Shown: in pieces, positions 8,258 through 18,377 of the stretch
Position numbering within the stretch: position 1 is the first letter of the stretch
Layout of the letters: every line of letters starts with the position of its first letter
Source: Roseovarius sp.
Lineage (GTDB): Bacteria > Pseudomonadota > Alphaproteobacteria > Rhodobacterales > Rhodobacteraceae
Length of the DNA stretch: 64,000 nucleotides
NCBI RefSeq assembly: GCF_027019125.1
Contig: NZ_JALUXE010000002.1
Location: 310,001-374,000, forward strand
Reading direction: 5' to 3'
Made by a program: the position numbers and the translations under genes
Notes under the pieces: generated by a model
What the model saw: only the letters and a program-made list of their open reading frames with translations
The model's database searches: none
What the model was told of the DNA's origin: nothing

Positions 8258-9826
8258 ATGAGCCAGATATCCCATGACCGCCTCCTCATCATCGACTTTG
8301 GCAGCCAGGTGACGCAGCTGATCGCGCGGCGCCTGCGCGAGCTGAATGTTTATTGCGAAATCCACCCTTATCAAAAGGTGACGGATGCCTTTTTGAGGGA
8401 AATGGCGCCGCGCGCGATCATCTTTTCCGGCGGCCCTGACAGCGTGATGCGCGAGGGCAGCCCGCGCCCGCCACGCGCAGCCTATGATCTTGGCGTGCCG
8501 ATCCTTGGCATCTGCTATGGCCAACAGGTGATGATGCAGGATCTGGGCGGCAAGGTGGAAGCCGGAGAGCACGCCACCGCCGAGTTCGGGCGGGCCTATG
8601 TGACCCCCACCGGGGTTGCCAGCGGCTTTGTCGAAGGCTGGTTCGACGCCGGTGCGCGCGAGCAGGTCTGGATGAGCCATGGCGATCATGTCTCTGAAAT
8701 CGCTCCCGGATTCGAGGTCTTGGGCACGTCGCCCGGTGCCCCCTTCGCGATCACCGCCGATCAGGCGCGCCGCTTTTACGCGGTGCAGTTTCACCCAGAG
8801 GTGCATCACACCCCGAACGGGGCGCGGCTGTATGAGAATTTCGTGCGTCTGGCCGGCTTTAAAGGCGACTGGACGATGGGTGCCTATCGCGAAGAGGCGA
8901 TTGCCAAAATCCGCGCTCAAGTGGGCGACAAGCGGGTGATCTGCGGCCTCTCGGGCGGGGTCGACAGCTCGGTTGCCGCCGTTCTGATCCACGAGGCCAT
9001 CGGCGATCAGCTGACTTGCGTCTTTGTCGATCACGGTCTGCTGCGACAGGGCGAGGCCGAAGAGGTCGTGGCCATGTTCCGCGACAATTACAACATCCCC
9101 CTCATCCACGCGGATGAGGCCGATCTTTTCCTGGGTGAGCTTGAGGGCGTAAGTGACCCGGAGATAAAGAGAAAAACCATCGGCCGCCTGTTCATTGACG
9201 TATTCCAGAAATACGCCGGGCAAATCGAGGGCGCCGAGTTTCTTGCCCAGGGCACTCTTTACCCCGATGTGATCGAAAGCGTCAGTTTTTCCGGCGGTCC
9301 CTCTGTGACCATCAAGTCGCATCACAATGTCGGCGGCCTGCCCGAGAAAATGGGCCTGAAACTGGTCGAGCCGTTGCGCGAGCTTTTCAAGGACGAGGTT
9401 CGTGCCTTGGGGCGTGAATTGGGCCTGCCCCAGAGCTTCATAGGCCGTCATCCTTTCCCCGGCCCCGGTTTGGCCATCCGCTGCCCCGGCGAGATCACCC
9501 GCGAAAAGCTCGAGATCCTGCGCAAGGCCGATGCCGTCTATATCGACCAGATTCGCAAGCACGGGCTTTACGATGAAATCTGGCAGGCCTTCGTCGCAAT
9601 CTTGCCGGTGCGCACCGTCGGTGTGATGGGCGACGGGCGCACCTATGATTTCGCCTGCGCGCTGCGCGCGGTGACGAGCGTGGATGGGATGACGGCGGAT
9701 TACTACCCCTTCACCCACGAGTTTCTGGGCGAAACCGCAACGCGCATCATCAACGAGGTCAAGGGTATCAACCGCGTGACCTATGACATCACCTCGAAAC
9801 CTCCGGGAACAATCGAGTGGGAGTGA
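8258..9826 (+). CDS. guaA: GMP synthase (glutamine-hydrolysing)
   Basis: A 522-residue enzyme that converts XMP to GMP using glutamine and ATP. The class I amidotransferase domain has catalytic Cys86 in GICYGQQ and the His/Glu pair in FHPEVHHT. The ATP-pyrophosphatase domain has the P-loop GLSGGVDSS at about 229-237. The dimerisation domain ends in the standard KPPGTIEWE. The frame extends upstream to 8177, but ATG 8258 with AGGCAGG before it gives the conserved start. The next gene starts inside its last codons. Confidence 0.98.
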   Translation: MSQISHDRLLIIDFGSQVTQLIARRLRELNVYCEIHPYQKVTDAFLREMAPRAIIFSGGPDSVMREGSPRPPRAAYDLGVPILGICYGQQVMMQDLGGKVEAGEHATAEFGRAYVTPTGVASGFVEGWFDAGAREQVWMSHGDHVSEIAPGFEVLGTSPGAPFAITADQARRFYAVQFHPEVHHTPNGARLYENFVRLAGFKGDWTMGAYREEAIAKIRAQVGDKRVICGLSGGVDSSVAAVLIHEAIGDQLTCVFVDHGLLRQGEAEEVVAMFRDNYNIPLIHADEADLFLGELEGVSDPEIKRKTIGRLFIDVFQKYAGQIEGAEFLAQGTLYPDVIESVSFSGGPSVTIKSHHNVGGLPEKMGLKLVEPLRELFKDEVRALGRELGLPQSFIGRHPFPGPGLAIRCPGEITREKLEILRKADAVYIDQIRKHGLYDEIWQAFVAILPVRTVGVMGDGRTYDFACALRAVTSVDGMTADYYPFTHEFLGETATRIINEVKGINRVTYDITSKPPGTIEWE

Positions 9827-10089
9827 TCCGGCTCACCGGCACGCTCACTTGCGCGCCCGCAGAGGCCGAAACCGTGCGCGCCGCCCTGCCCGAGCATATC
9901 CGCCTCAGCCGCGCCGAACCTGGCTGCCTTGCGTTTGACGTGACCGAAACCGCGCGATGCGAATTCACCGTGGCCGAGCGGTTCGTTGACCGCGCAGCCT
10001 TTGATGCGCACCAGGCCCGCACCCGAGCGAGCGACTGGTGGCGCGTCACCTCACACATGCCGCGCAGCTTCGAAGTGGTCGAAGAATGA
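9817..10089 (+). CDS. Putative quinol monooxygenase (ABM domain)
   Basis: A 90-residue antibiotic-biosynthesis-monooxygenase-type domain: IRLTGTLTC strand, a helix with [13 protein letters not shown], then [12 protein letters not shown] and [19 protein letters not shown]. These features match the dimeric ferredoxin-like ABM fold. The start is GTG 9817 or GTG 9823, both overlapping the end of guaA, so translation is probably coupled. It also overlaps the following permease gene through ATGA. Characterised relatives oxidise quinols without a cofactor or only serve as scaffolds; the activity here is unknown. Confidence 0.75.
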   Translation: MGVIRLTGTLTCAPAEAETVRAALPEHIRLSRAEPGCLAFDVTETARCEFTVAERFVDRAAFDAHQARTRASDWWRVTSHMPRSFEVVEE

Positions 10090-10973
10090 GCCTCGCGGCA
10101 CCCGCGCCCGCGCCGCAAACCCTGCGCGCCGCGCTCTGGATGCTGGGCGCGGTCGCTTCCTTCTCCTCCATGGCGGTTGCAGGCCGCGCAGTCAGTTTTG
10201 AACTCGATACGTTCGAGATCATGATGTATCGCAGCATCGTGGGCTTTGTCCTCGTGCTTGGCGTCGCCCGCCTGACCGGCCAGATCGGCACCATCACCAC
10301 GCGCAGCCCCGGCACGCATGTCATTCGCAATCTGTGCCACTTCACCGGGCAGAACCTGTGGTTCTACGCCATCACCGTGATTCCGCTGGCCCAGGTCTTT
10401 GCCCTCGAATTTACCGCGCCCCTGTGGGTTCTGATCCTCTCGCCTCTTGTCCTCGGCGAACGTCTGACCGGGACCCGCGCCCTCGCCGCCGTGATCGGCT
10501 TTGCCGGGATCCTCATCGTCGCGCGCCCAAGCCCCGAGACGCTCAACATGGGCACTCTCGCCGCGGCCGCCGCCGCCATCGGCTTTGCCGGCTCCATCCT
10601 GATGACCAAGCGCCTGACCCGGACCGAGACCCTCACCTGCATTCTGTTCTGGATGACCTTGCTGCAAATCGGGCTTGGCTTGGCCTGCGCCGGGTATGAT
10701 GGCGACATCGCTGTGCCCTCGCTCACCTCTGCCCCATGGCTGGTGCTGATCGGCTGCGCGGGACTCGTGGCGCATTTCTGTTTGACCACGGCACTCTCGC
10801 TCGCCCCCGCCACCCTGGTCACGCCGGTAGATTTTTTGCGCCTGCCCGTGATCGCGATCATCGGTGTTTTGGTGTATGCGGAACCTGTTGACGCATTTGT
10901 GATCTTGGGTGCGCTTGTAATCTTTGGCGCGAATTACCTCAATCTTTGGCGCGAAACGCGCAAAAGCGCCTGA
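10086..10973 (+). CDS. DMT-superfamily (EamA) permease
   Basis: A 295-residue inner-membrane protein with about ten hydrophobic segments arranged as two EamA repeats (roughly residues 10-145 and 155-290). The ATG overlaps the preceding stop (ATGA). The open frame reaches back to 10038, but that part reads as out-of-frame sequence of the neighbour. Family members export amino acids, nucleotides or other metabolites. The guaA-ABM-permease order gives no clear substrate. Confidence 0.85.
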   Translation: MSLAAPAPAPQTLRAALWMLGAVASFSSMAVAGRAVSFELDTFEIMMYRSIVGFVLVLGVARLTGQIGTITTRSPGTHVIRNLCHFTGQNLWFYAITVIPLAQVFALEFTAPLWVLILSPLVLGERLTGTRALAAVIGFAGILIVARPSPETLNMGTLAAAAAAIGFAGSILMTKRLTRTETLTCILFWMTLLQIGLGLACAGYDGDIAVPSLTSAPWLVLIGCAGLVAHFCLTTALSLAPATLVTPVDFLRLPVIAIIGVLVYAEPVDAFVILGALVIFGANYLNLWRETRKSA

Positions 10974-11112
10974 ATACGCGCTTTTTTCCCCAATAAGGTG
11001 TGTCCCACACGCCACCCGCCGCCACGTCTCAATTCGTGACGCCGCGTCAAAGATTGACCAGATTCGGCGTAACGGTAATGTGACGTCAATAACTCTGGAG
11101 GAGAGGGACATC

Positions 11113-12231
11113 ATGAAGACGACCTGGCTCGCGGCGACAGTGATCGCCGCTACCGCATCAACGGCCTTTGGCGGCGAAATCGAACGTCGGGGCGATCCCT
11201 CGATGATCCTGTTCGAAAAGGGCAAGAATTATCTCGAGTTTTCGGCCGCCACAGTCGACCCATCGGTTTCGGGCACGCCCCGTCCGGGTATTCCGACCCC
11301 GGCGACCGGCAATATCCAGAAGCGGTATCAGTCCTTTGCGGGCGGTTACAAGCACGACCTCAATGACCGCGTGTCGCTGGCCCTCGTGATCGACGAGCCT
11401 GTTGGCGCCTCGGTCGATTACGGCGCGCTGCCTGCCGCCTTGGGCGGGTCGTTCTTTGGCGGGTCGAATGCAGAGGTGAACGCCATCGCATTCACGGGCC
11501 TCGCAAAGTACAAGGCCACGGACCGGTTCAGCGTTTACGGCGGTCTGCGCTATGTCGGCCTCTCGGGCAATATTACCGTCATTTCGCCCGCCACCCTCGG
11601 CAGTGCGGTCCCCGCCCCCGGCGCGCCCTACACCCTCGGCGTGGCCAAGGATTTCCAGCTGGGCTACCTGCTTGGCGCGGCCTATGAAATCCCTGATATC
11701 GCCCTGCGTGTGGCGCTGACCTACGAATCCAAGACCGAGCACGATTTCAAGGACAACACCGGCGCGAATTTCCAGGTGGAACTGCCGCAATCTTTCACGC
11801 TGCATGCGCAATCCGGTATCGCCAAGGATACGCTGCTCTTTGGCTCGGTCAGATGGCGGGAATGGTCGAAGTTCGCCGTTCAGCCGGGCGACTTCTTCTC
11901 GGTGGCCACCGGCGTTCCGGTCAACGTGCCGATCGCCAGCGGTCCGAGCGACATCTGGACCTATGAGCTGGGTATCGGTCGCCGGTTCAACGAAAACTGG
12001 AGCGGTGCGCTGATCCTTGGCTATGAAAAGGACGAAGGCGACATCGTGGGCAACCTTTCCGGTAAGGACGGCTATTTCAGCTACGGCCTTGCCGCCACCT
12101 ATGAAACCGAGGCTTGGGAAGTCACCGCAGGCATTCGCTATTTCGATATCGGCGACGCCAATTCCAACGTGACCGCCTTCTCTGGCAGCGATGCCATCGC
12201 CATCGGCACCAAGGTCGCCTTCCGCTTCTGA
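11113..12231 (+). CDS. FadL/OmpP1-family outer-membrane channel (second copy)
   Basis: A 372-residue outer-membrane barrel with a short signal peptide (MKTTWLAATVIAATASTAFGG). Mature features include GDPSMILFEKGKNYLEFS, common in Rhodobacteraceae FadL-like proteins, many Gly/aromatic-rich strands and a terminal Phe (VAFRF). CTGGAGGAGAGGGA gives a strong ribosome site. A possible promoter lies at about 11050-11076 (TTGACC, 16 bases, TAATGT). It is shorter than the copy at 6.9 kb and only distantly similar, so the two are probably not a recent duplication. Confidence 0.88.
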   Translation: MKTTWLAATVIAATASTAFGGEIERRGDPSMILFEKGKNYLEFSAATVDPSVSGTPRPGIPTPATGNIQKRYQSFAGGYKHDLNDRVSLALVIDEPVGASVDYGALPAALGGSFFGGSNAEVNAIAFTGLAKYKATDRFSVYGGLRYVGLSGNITVISPATLGSAVPAPGAPYTLGVAKDFQLGYLLGAAYEIPDIALRVALTYESKTEHDFKDNTGANFQVELPQSFTLHAQSGIAKDTLLFGSVRWREWSKFAVQPGDFFSVATGVPVNVPIASGPSDIWTYELGIGRRFNENWSGALILGYEKDEGDIVGNLSGKDGYFSYGLAATYETEAWEVTAGIRYFDIGDANSNVTAFSGSDAIAIGTKVAFRF

Positions 12232-12254
12232 GCGCTCTGACCTCGCAGATTCAG

Positions 12255-12284
12255 GCCCCGCCCCTCATCCGGGCGGGGCTTTTG
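12255..12284 (+). terminator. Intrinsic terminator
   Basis: GCCCCGCCC / GGGCGGGGC nine-base stem with a 7-base loop, followed by TTTT. It ends the second FadL gene. Confidence 0.85.
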
Positions 12285-12344
12285 CATGATTGCATTTGAC
12301 CCCGCGCCACGCGCTTTGTACCAAGCCCGCGAGAGGGAGCAGTC

Positions 12345-13217
12345 ATGATCTATACTTCGGCCCAAGACTGGCGCGACGCCACGCATAAACGGGTGCTGTT
12401 CTACGGCATGTCCGGGCTTGGCAAGACGCATCTTTCCAACATGCTTCGCGACGCCGGCGACTGGTTTCACTATTCCATCGATTACCGCATCGGCACGCGC
12501 TACATGGGCGAGCTGATCGCCGACAACGCCAAGGCGCATGCGATGCAGGTGCCCTTCCTGCGCGACCTGCTGCTCTCGGATTCGATCTATATCGGCTCCA
12601 ACATCACCTTCAACAATCTTACCCCGGTCTCGACCTATCTGGGCAAGCCGGGGAACCCGGCCAAGGGCGGCCTGCCCATCGACGAATACCGCATCCGGCA
12701 GGAACAGTTCCGGCAGGCGGAAATTCACGCTCTTATGGATACCGCCTATTTCATCCGTCGCGCGGGTGCCCTTTATGGCTATCCGCATTTCATCTGCGAC
12801 ACCGGCGGCTCGATCTGCGAATGGGTGGACGGGGACGATCCCGCCGATCCGATCCTGACCGAACTCTCGGCGCATTGCCTTCTCATCTATATCGAAGGGT
12901 CCGAAGCGCATACCGCCGAACTCATCCGCCGTTTTGATCGCGCGCCCAAGCCGATGGCCTATCAGCCCAAGTTCCTCGATTCGGCCTGGACGGAATATCT
13001 AAGCGAAAACAAATGCCAAGAGAGCGAAGTTGATCCTGACAGTTTCATTCGCTGGACCTATGCGCGCGCGCTCGCCCATCGTCAGCCGCGCTATGAGGCG
13101 ATGGTCAAATGGGGCGTGAGCGTAAGCGCCAACGAGGTGGCGGCGGTCAAGAACGCGCAAGACTTCGAGGGGCTGATCGCCACCGCCCTTGAGCGCCGCG
13201 CCGCCACGCCTATCTAA
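12345..13217 (+). CDS. P-loop ATPase of unknown role
   Basis: A 290-residue cytosolic protein. A Walker A motif (GMSGLGKTH, about residues 21-29) is followed by a long segment with SIDYRIGTRYMGELI and a DTGGSICEWVDGDDP acidic loop. A C-terminal helical part follows. It is a conserved alphaproteobacterial ATPase with no characterised member that I can name. The ribosome site is AGGGAG. It lies 27 bases ahead of metA and may be cotranscribed with it. The IDYRI segment after the P-loop suggests a kinase-like reaction, but that is a guess. Confidence 0.7.
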   Translation: MIYTSAQDWRDATHKRVLFYGMSGLGKTHLSNMLRDAGDWFHYSIDYRIGTRYMGELIADNAKAHAMQVPFLRDLLLSDSIYIGSNITFNNLTPVSTYLGKPGNPAKGGLPIDEYRIRQEQFRQAEIHALMDTAYFIRRAGALYGYPHFICDTGGSICEWVDGDDPADPILTELSAHCLLIYIEGSEAHTAELIRRFDRAPKPMAYQPKFLDSAWTEYLSENKCQESEVDPDSFIRWTYARALAHRQPRYEAMVKWGVSVSANEVAAVKNAQDFEGLIATALERRAATPI

Positions 13218-13244
13218 GGCCAGACAATCAAGGAACACCGCCCT

Positions 13245-14168
13245 ATGCCCATCAAGATCCCCGCCGACCTGCCCGCCTATGACGTGCTCACGCGCGAAGG
13301 CGTGTCGGTCATGGACCCGGATCAGGCAGCACGGCAGGATATCCGCCCGCTGCGCATCGGCCTCCTCAACCTCATGCCGAAAAAGATTCAGACCGAAAAC
13401 CAGTTCGCCAGGTTGATCGGGGCCACGCCGCTGCAGATCGACTTTGACCTGATCCGCATGAGCGAGCATCAGACCAAGAACACCGCCGCCGAGCATATGG
13501 AGAGCTTTTATCGCCCTTTTGACGAGGTCGCCGCCTCTGGCGACAAATACGATGGCCTCATCATCACCGGCGCGCCGATCGAGCATCTCGATTTCGACGC
13601 CGTGACCTATTGGGCAGAGCTGGAGCGTGTCTTTGACTGGACCCAGACCCACGTGCATTCGACCTTTGGCGTCTGCTGGGGCGGGATGGCGATGATCAAC
13701 CATTTTCATGGGGTGAAAAAGCACATGCTGCCCGCCAAGGCGTTCGGGTGCTTCCGGCATCGCAACATGGCCCCTGCCTCGCCCTATCTGCGCGGGTTTT
13801 CCGACGATTGCGTGATCCCCGTCAGCCGCTGGACTGAAATGAAGCGCGCCGAGATCGAGGCTGTGCCAGGTCTCAGGATCCTTCTCGACAGCGACGAGGT
13901 CGGCCCCTGCCTGGTCGAAGATACCACGCGCCGCGCGCTCTATATCTTCAACCATTTCGAATATGACAGCGACACGCTCAAACAGGAATATGACCGGGAC
14001 GTCGCCAATGGCACGCCTATCAATGTGCCCTGCAATTACTATCCCGGCGACGATCCCGCGCGCCCGCCCCAGAACCGCTGGCGCAGCCACGCGCATCTTC
14101 TCTATGGCAACTGGGTGAACCAGATCTATCAAACGACCCCGTTCGATATGAATGCCATTGGCGGTTAA
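13245..14168 (+). CDS. metA: Homoserine O-acetyltransferase (MetA family)
   Basis: A 307-residue enzyme of the MetA fold that acylates homoserine, the first committed step to methionine. Catalytic Cys144 lies in FGVCWGG, and the partner His/Glu are in [10 protein letters not shown]. The specificity position aligned to residue 111 of E. coli MetA is Glu113 here (TGAPIEHL). Published work on this family links Glu at this site to acetyl-CoA and Gly to succinyl-CoA, so acetyl transfer is predicted. No SAM-II-like leader is visible; the gene follows the ATPase after 27 bases. The next gene overlaps it by 17 bases. Confidence 0.93.
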   Translation: MPIKIPADLPAYDVLTREGVSVMDPDQAARQDIRPLRIGLLNLMPKKIQTENQFARLIGATPLQIDFDLIRMSEHQTKNTAAEHMESFYRPFDEVAASGDKYDGLIITGAPIEHLDFDAVTYWAELERVFDWTQTHVHSTFGVCWGGMAMINHFHGVKKHMLPAKAFGCFRHRNMAPASPYLRGFSDDCVIPVSRWTEMKRAEIEAVPGLRILLDSDEVGPCLVEDTTRRALYIFNHFEYDSDTLKQEYDRDVANGTPINVPCNYYPGDDPARPPQNRWRSHAHLLYGNWVNQIYQTTPFDMNAIGG

Positions 14169-15120
14169 ATCCCTGATCCTGCTCGCGGCCTGCCTGGCCG
14201 CGCTCTGGGGCTGGACCCAGCATCGCGCGCGCAGCCACGAGGCACGCGCCGAGGCGGCCTTTCCCCCCGAAGGACAGATCATCACGGTCCAAGGCCACCC
14301 CGTTCATGCGGTGGTGATGGGCGAGGGCCCCGATCTCGTGCTCATTCACGGGGCCTCTGGCAACACCCGCGACATGACCTTTGATCTTGCACCACGTCTG
14401 GCGCAGGACTACCGCGTGATCGTTTTCGACCGGCCCGGACTTGGATTTACCGCGCGGATCAATTGCACCGGTGCCACGATCACTCAGCAGGCGGCCCTCC
14501 TGCAAGAGGCGGCGGCGCAGCTGGGGGCCGACAAACCGATCGTGCTGGGCCACAGCTATGGGGGCGCCGTGGCGCTTGCCTGGGCTGTGACGCAGCCCGA
14601 TCACATCGCGGCGATGGTGAGCCTTGCCGGTCCCGCGAAACCTTGGGATGCGGGCCTCTCCACCTATTACCGCGTGCTCTCGCATCCCGTGCTGGGGCCC
14701 CTTGTGATACCGCTCCTCACGGCCTTTGTCCGCGACAGCCGCGTTGAAAATGCCGTGCAAGAGATCTTCGCGCCGCAAGAGCCGCCCGCCGACTATATGG
14801 ATCAGATCGGCGCGGCGCTCACATTGCGGCGCCACTCCTTGCGCGCCAATGCCCTGCAACGCGCCAACCTGCTGCACGAGATCGAAGCGCTGCATCAGCG
14901 CTACCCCGAGATAGACATGCCCGTCGAAATCGTACATGGCACTGCCGATACCACCGTGGGCCTTTCGATCCACTCCGAGCCGCTTGCGGCGCAGGTCAAG
15001 GACGCCCATCTGACGGTTCTCGACGGCATCGGCCATATGCCGCATCACAGCGCCCCCGAGGCGGTCATCGCCGCAATCCACCGCGCCGCAACCCGCGCCG
15101 GATTGCGCCCCGCCGATTGA
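14152..15120 (+). CDS. Alpha/beta hydrolase, membrane-anchored or exported
   Basis: A 322-residue protein. A hydrophobic N-terminal segment (residues 5-20) could be a membrane anchor or signal. The alpha/beta-hydrolase core has the oxyanion region LIHGASGN, the nucleophile elbow GHSYGG (Ser at about 139), a late acid in HGTADTTVG, and the catalytic His in GIGHMPHH. The start overlaps the end of metA by 17 bases. The substrate cannot be read from the sequence. Homoserine acylation next door does not imply a link, because MetX-type enzymes look different. Confidence 0.83.
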   Translation: MPLAVKSLILLAACLAALWGWTQHRARSHEARAEAAFPPEGQIITVQGHPVHAVVMGEGPDLVLIHGASGNTRDMTFDLAPRLAQDYRVIVFDRPGLGFTARINCTGATITQQAALLQEAAAQLGADKPIVLGHSYGGAVALAWAVTQPDHIAAMVSLAGPAKPWDAGLSTYYRVLSHPVLGPLVIPLLTAFVRDSRVENAVQEIFAPQEPPADYMDQIGAALTLRRHSLRANALQRANLLHEIEALHQRYPEIDMPVEIVHGTADTTVGLSIHSEPLAAQVKDAHLTVLDGIGHMPHHSAPEAVIAAIHRAATRAGLRPAD

Positions 15121-15157
15121 GCCGCCATACTGGCCCGAAACCATTGCGAGAGGCTCC

Positions 15158-16027
15158 ATGGACCTGCCCTTTGACGGCGCAATCAGCGCCTTTTTCGAGA
15201 CCGAAGCCCCCGATGCGATCCGCAAGGAAATCCGCCGAGCCGACAAGGATGACATCCTGGGCGGCGATTTCCCCTATTCCGAGGAGCTTTCGAAAAAGAC
15301 CTATGAAAAAGAGATCGCAAAGCTGCAAATCGAACTGGTCAAGCTTCAGCATTGGGCCAAGGAAAGCGGCGCGCGCATTGCCATCCTCTTTGAGGGACGT
15401 GACGCGGCGGGAAAAGGGGGCACGATCAAGCGGTTCCGCGAATATCTCAACCCACGCGGCGCGCGCGTCGTGGCGCTCAGCAAACCTTCGGACGTCGAAG
15501 CGACGCAATGGTATTTCCAGCGCTATATCGACCACTTGCCCTCGGGTGGCGAAATCGTCTTCTATGACCGAAGCTGGTACAACCGCGCCGTGGTGGAAAA
15601 GGTCTTTGGCTTTTGCACTGACGCACAGCGCGAACACTTTTTTGCCCAAGTGCCGGAATTCGAGCGGATGCTCATTGATGAGGGCATTCATCTCTTCAAG
15701 ATCTGGCTCAATGTCGGGCGCGCCGAGCAACTCCGCCGGTTTCTGGAGCGCGAGCAAGACCTGCTCAAGCAATGGAAGCTGAGTTGGATCGACGTTGAGG
15801 GTCTCAAGAAGTGGGACAGCTACACCGCCGCCATCGCCGAAACCCTGACCCGCAGTCATAGTGATCACGCCCCGTGGACCGTGGTCCGCTCGGATGACAA
15901 GCGGCGGGCGCGGATCGAGGCCATCCGCCATGTCCTCAGCAAACTCGACTATGCCCGCAAGGATGCCCGCGCGGTGGGCACCTGCGATCCGGGGATCGTC
16001 GGTGGTCCTGAAATCTGGCATGGGTAA
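15158..16027 (+). CDS. ppk2: Polyphosphate kinase 2 (first copy)
   Basis: A 289-residue PPK2 enzyme that moves phosphate between polyphosphate and nucleotides. Walker A GRDAAGKG lies at about 80-87, the lid/Walker B region YDRSWYNRA at about 136-144, and [11 protein letters not shown] follows later. Length and domain count fit one-domain PPK2 proteins. Whether it favours GDP, ADP or AMP cannot be told from sequence alone. GAGAGG precedes the ATG. The downstream TetR gene overlaps it by 8 bases, implying cotranscription. A second, longer PPK2 lies at 48.5 kb. Confidence 0.93.
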   Translation: MDLPFDGAISAFFETEAPDAIRKEIRRADKDDILGGDFPYSEELSKKTYEKEIAKLQIELVKLQHWAKESGARIAILFEGRDAAGKGGTIKRFREYLNPRGARVVALSKPSDVEATQWYFQRYIDHLPSGGEIVFYDRSWYNRAVVEKVFGFCTDAQREHFFAQVPEFERMLIDEGIHLFKIWLNVGRAEQLRRFLEREQDLLKQWKLSWIDVEGLKKWDSYTAAIAETLTRSHSDHAPWTVVRSDDKRRARIEAIRHVLSKLDYARKDARAVGTCDPGIVGGPEIWHG

Positions 16028-16643
16028 ACAGGGCTATCACCACGGCAATTTGCGGCAGGCTCTGGTCGAGGCCACGCTGACCCTGATTGCCGAAAAAGGG
16101 CCGCAGGGCTTTACCATGGCCGAGGCGGCCAAGCTCGCTGGCGTGTCGACCGCCGCCCCCTACCGGCATTTTTCCGGCCGCGAGGCGCTCATAGCAGAGG
16201 CCGCCCGTCAGGGCTTTGAAATCTTCGTCACCCGGATGGAGGCCGCGTTCAACGATGCCCGCCCCAATCCGCTGACGGCTTTCATGGCGACGGGGCGCGC
16301 CTATCTGGCCTTTGCCCGCTCGAATGCGGGGCATTACGTGGCGATGTTCGAATCCGGTCTGTCTGTCAATACCAACCCGGAACTGGCCGACGCGGCGGGG
16401 CGCGCGCAAGCGATCCTCACCCGCGCCGCGGCCGCCCTTTCTGCGCATTTGCCACCCGATCGCCGCCCACCTGCGGCAATGTTCGCGGCCCATGTCTGGG
16501 CGATGAGCCACGGTGTCGTCGAACTCTACGCACGCGGTGCTCCGGGGGCGCGCGCGCCCTTCCCTCCCGAAGACCTGCTTGAATCCGGGATCAGCGTCTA
16601 TCTGCGCGGTCTGGGCCTCATTCCGCCGGACAGCAACGCCTGA
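16020..16643 (+). CDS. TetR/AcrR-family regulator with WHG-type C-terminal domain
   Basis: A 207-residue repressor. The N-terminal helix-turn-helix is [20 protein letters not shown] followed by [21 protein letters not shown]. The ligand-binding part ends with [16 protein letters not shown], the WHG signature of one TetR C-terminal class. The ATG lies inside the end of ppk2. About 50 bases after its stop is a perfect 9-base palindrome ahead of the DUF2852 gene, the best candidate operator. The inducer is unknown. Confidence 0.88.
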   Translation: MGKQGYHHGNLRQALVEATLTLIAEKGPQGFTMAEAAKLAGVSTAAPYRHFSGREALIAEAARQGFEIFVTRMEAAFNDARPNPLTAFMATGRAYLAFARSNAGHYVAMFESGLSVNTNPELADAAGRAQAILTRAAAALSAHLPPDRRPPAAMFAAHVWAMSHGVVELYARGAPGARAPFPPEDLLESGISVYLRGLGLIPPDSNA

Positions 16644-16694
16644 ATCAAAAAATCCGGACATACCTCTTGCATGGCGGACCTGGCATCCCACTTA

Positions 16695-16717
16695 TGTAAA
16701 TGTAAGTAACATTTACA
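16695..16717. promoter_or_regulatory. Perfect palindrome, candidate TetR operator
   Basis: TGTAAATGT-AAGTA-ACATTTACA: nine-base perfect arms and a 5-base spacer, 18 bases before the DUF2852 start. A TTGCAT lies about 19 bases before TTATGT, so the repeat would overlap the -10 region. It sits directly after a TetR gene. Confidence 0.65.
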
Positions 16718-16734
16718 ACCAAGAAGGAGACCAC

Positions 16735-17112
16735 ATGTCCGCCATCGCCGCCTGGCCTTCACAGGCCGAATCTTGGCTTGATCGCCAAGGCAAACCCGCC
16801 TGGATCATCGCCATGATCCTTGGTTTCATCGTCTTTTGGCCCATCGGCCTCGCCCTACTCGGCTATATGATCTGGAGCAACCGCATGACCTGCCGCAGCG
16901 CAACACCCCGCTTTCAACGCCGCCACGCCACGCGCAACACCGGCAACGCCGCCTTTGACGCCTACAAGGCCGACACGCTGCGCCGCCTCGAAGAAGAGCA
17001 AGAGCAATTCGAAGCTTTCCTGCAGCGCCTGCGCGCCGCACGCGACAAGGCCGAATTCGATCAGTTCATCGACGAGCGCCGCAATCCCACACCGGCGCAG
17101 CCCACCGTCTGA
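16735..17112 (+). CDS. DUF2852 membrane protein
   Basis: A 125-residue protein. One strong hydrophobic segment (about residues 23-47, IIAMILGFIVFWPIGLALLGYMIW) is followed by a basic linker and a charged coiled-coil-like helix (about 75-115). This layout is typical of DUF2852. The ATG has AAGAAGGAG upstream. A perfect palindrome overlaps its likely promoter, so it is probably controlled by the TetR gene just upstream. The function of the family is unknown; membrane-stress response is a guess. Confidence 0.8.
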   Translation: MSAIAAWPSQAESWLDRQGKPAWIIAMILGFIVFWPIGLALLGYMIWSNRMTCRSATPRFQRRHATRNTGNAAFDAYKADTLRRLEEEQEQFEAFLQRLRAARDKAEFDQFIDERRNPTPAQPTV

Positions 17113-17132
17113 CGCCTGTGTCACAAAAGATA

Positions 17133-17158
17133 AGGGCCGCCCACTGGGCGGCCCTTTG
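17133..17158. terminator. Intrinsic terminator between convergent genes
   Basis: AGGGCCGCCC / GGGCGGCCCT ten-base stem with a 3-base loop and a short T-run. It lies between the DUF2852 gene and convergent rpsI. Confidence 0.8.
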
Positions 17159-17176
17159 AGTGTAATCCGATATGGA

Positions 17177-17668
17177 TCAGCGCTTCGAGAACTGGAAGCT
17201 GCGGCGGGCCTTGGCCTTACCGTATTTCTTCCGTTCCACGACGCGGCTGTCGCGGGTCAGGAACCCGGCCGCCTTGAGCGCGCCACGCAGGGAGGGATCA
17301 TAAAGCTGCAGCGCCTTGGACACGCCATGCTTGACCGCACCGGCCTGACCCGACAGACCGCCGCCGGCAACCGTCGCCATCACGTCGAACTGACCTTCGG
17401 TGCCCGACACGGTGAAGGGCTGCTTGAGGATCATCTGAAGCACGGGGCGTGCGAAATACTCGTTCATCGGCTTGCCGTTGACGACGACCTTGCCCGAACC
17501 GGGCTTGATCCAGACGCGCGCAACCGCATCTTTCCGCTTGCCCGTGGCATAGGACCGGCCAAGCGCATCGCGCACCGGCTCACGCGGAGCATCCAGAGCC
17601 ACGGCTGCAGCGCTCACACCGCCAGCGACGGCTTCGAGACCTTCGAGGGATTTGATTTCGTCAGCCAT
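17177..17668 (-). CDS. rpsI: 30S ribosomal protein S9
   Basis: A 163-residue protein. The S9 core ([30 protein letters not shown]) ends with the invariant basic tail ([17 protein letters not shown]) that reaches the P-site tRNA. An N-terminal extension of about 35 residues, common in this family of bacteria, precedes the core. It overlaps the rplM stop by one base (TGATG), the usual L13-S9 operon. Confidence 0.98.
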   Translation of the reverse strand: MADEIKSLEGLEAVAGGVSAAAVALDAPREPVRDALGRSYATGKRKDAVARVWIKPGSGKVVVNGKPMNEYFARPVLQMILKQPFTVSGTEGQFDVMATVAGGGLSGQAGAVKHGVSKALQLYDPSLRGALKAAGFLTRDSRVVERKKYGKAKARRSFQFSKR

Positions 17669-18132
17669 CAGTAAGCCACCCGCGTATTCTTGGAGTTCAT
17701 GGATTTGACGTCCAGCACCTCGGGGCTCTGGGCCTCGTGGGGGTGCTCGCCGCCTGCATAGACGCGCAGGTTGGTCATCTGCGTGCGGCTCAGGCGGTTG
17801 CCAGGCAGCATGCGCTTGACGGCCTGCATCACGACGCGCTCGGGGTATTTGCCCTCGAGGATCTCGCCGGTGGTGCGGGATTTGATGCCGCCCGGATGGC
17901 CAGTGTGCCAGTAGTTGGGCTTGTTGCGCTTGTTGCCGGTCAGCTGCACCTTGTCGGCATTGATGACGATCACGTTGTCACCCATGTCGATGTGGGGGGT
18001 AAAGCTGGCCTTGTGCTTGCCGCGCAGGCGCATGGCGATGATCGAGGCAAGACGGCCCAGAACAACGCCCTCGGCGTCGATCAGGATCCATTTCTTGTCG
18101 ATATCTGCCGGGGTAGCAGAGAATGTTTTCAT
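17668..18132 (-). CDS. rplM: 50S ribosomal protein L13
   Basis: A 154-residue protein with the L13 signatures [26 protein letters not shown] and [17 protein letters not shown], plus the C-terminal MLPGN segment. It is the first gene of the rplM-rpsI operon. A good promoter lies at 18211-18238, leaving a leader of roughly 70 bases. Autoregulation by a leader structure is possible, but no clear mimic of an rRNA site was recognised. Confidence 0.98.
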   Translation of the reverse strand: MKTFSATPADIDKKWILIDAEGVVLGRLASIIAMRLRGKHKASFTPHIDMGDNVIVINADKVQLTGNKRNKPNYWHTGHPGGIKSRTTGEILEGKYPERVVMQAVKRMLPGNRLSRTQMTNLRVYAGGEHPHEAQSPEVLDVKSMNSKNTRVAY

Positions 18133-18210
18133 GTCAGGCAGAACCTTGTGCTTGGTCTTTGGTCTTGATCAGGTTTCGCACCCAATGGGCGCCTCTGATG
18201 CGATGGGCGG

Positions 18211-18238
18211 GTTATAATCAGTTCGATGCGCAGGTCAA
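18211..18238 (-). promoter_or_regulatory. Sigma-70-type promoter of rplM-rpsI
   Basis: Reading leftwards: TTGACC (18238-18233), 16 bases, TATAAC (18216-18211). An AT-rich stretch (18245-18300) lies upstream and could act as an UP element. Confidence 0.7.
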
Positions 18239-18377
18239 CCGCCATGTGTTCAAATTACACGTTCAAAAACAATGCCTTAAAAAATAGGTATTATATTACC
18301 CCAAGCCTTTCCCGCCTCACCCGTCGCAAAATACCTTCGGCGTGATCCAAAGGGCAGACCGCCCCCCGCCCGCGTCC

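Noticed and set aside
13218-13244. SAM-II riboswitch ahead of metA
   Set aside because: The gap to the preceding gene is only 27 bases and shows no pseudoknot-like pattern.
18247-18264. LexA box from the GTTC pair upstream of rplM
   Set aside because: The two GTTC copies are nine bases apart, not seven.
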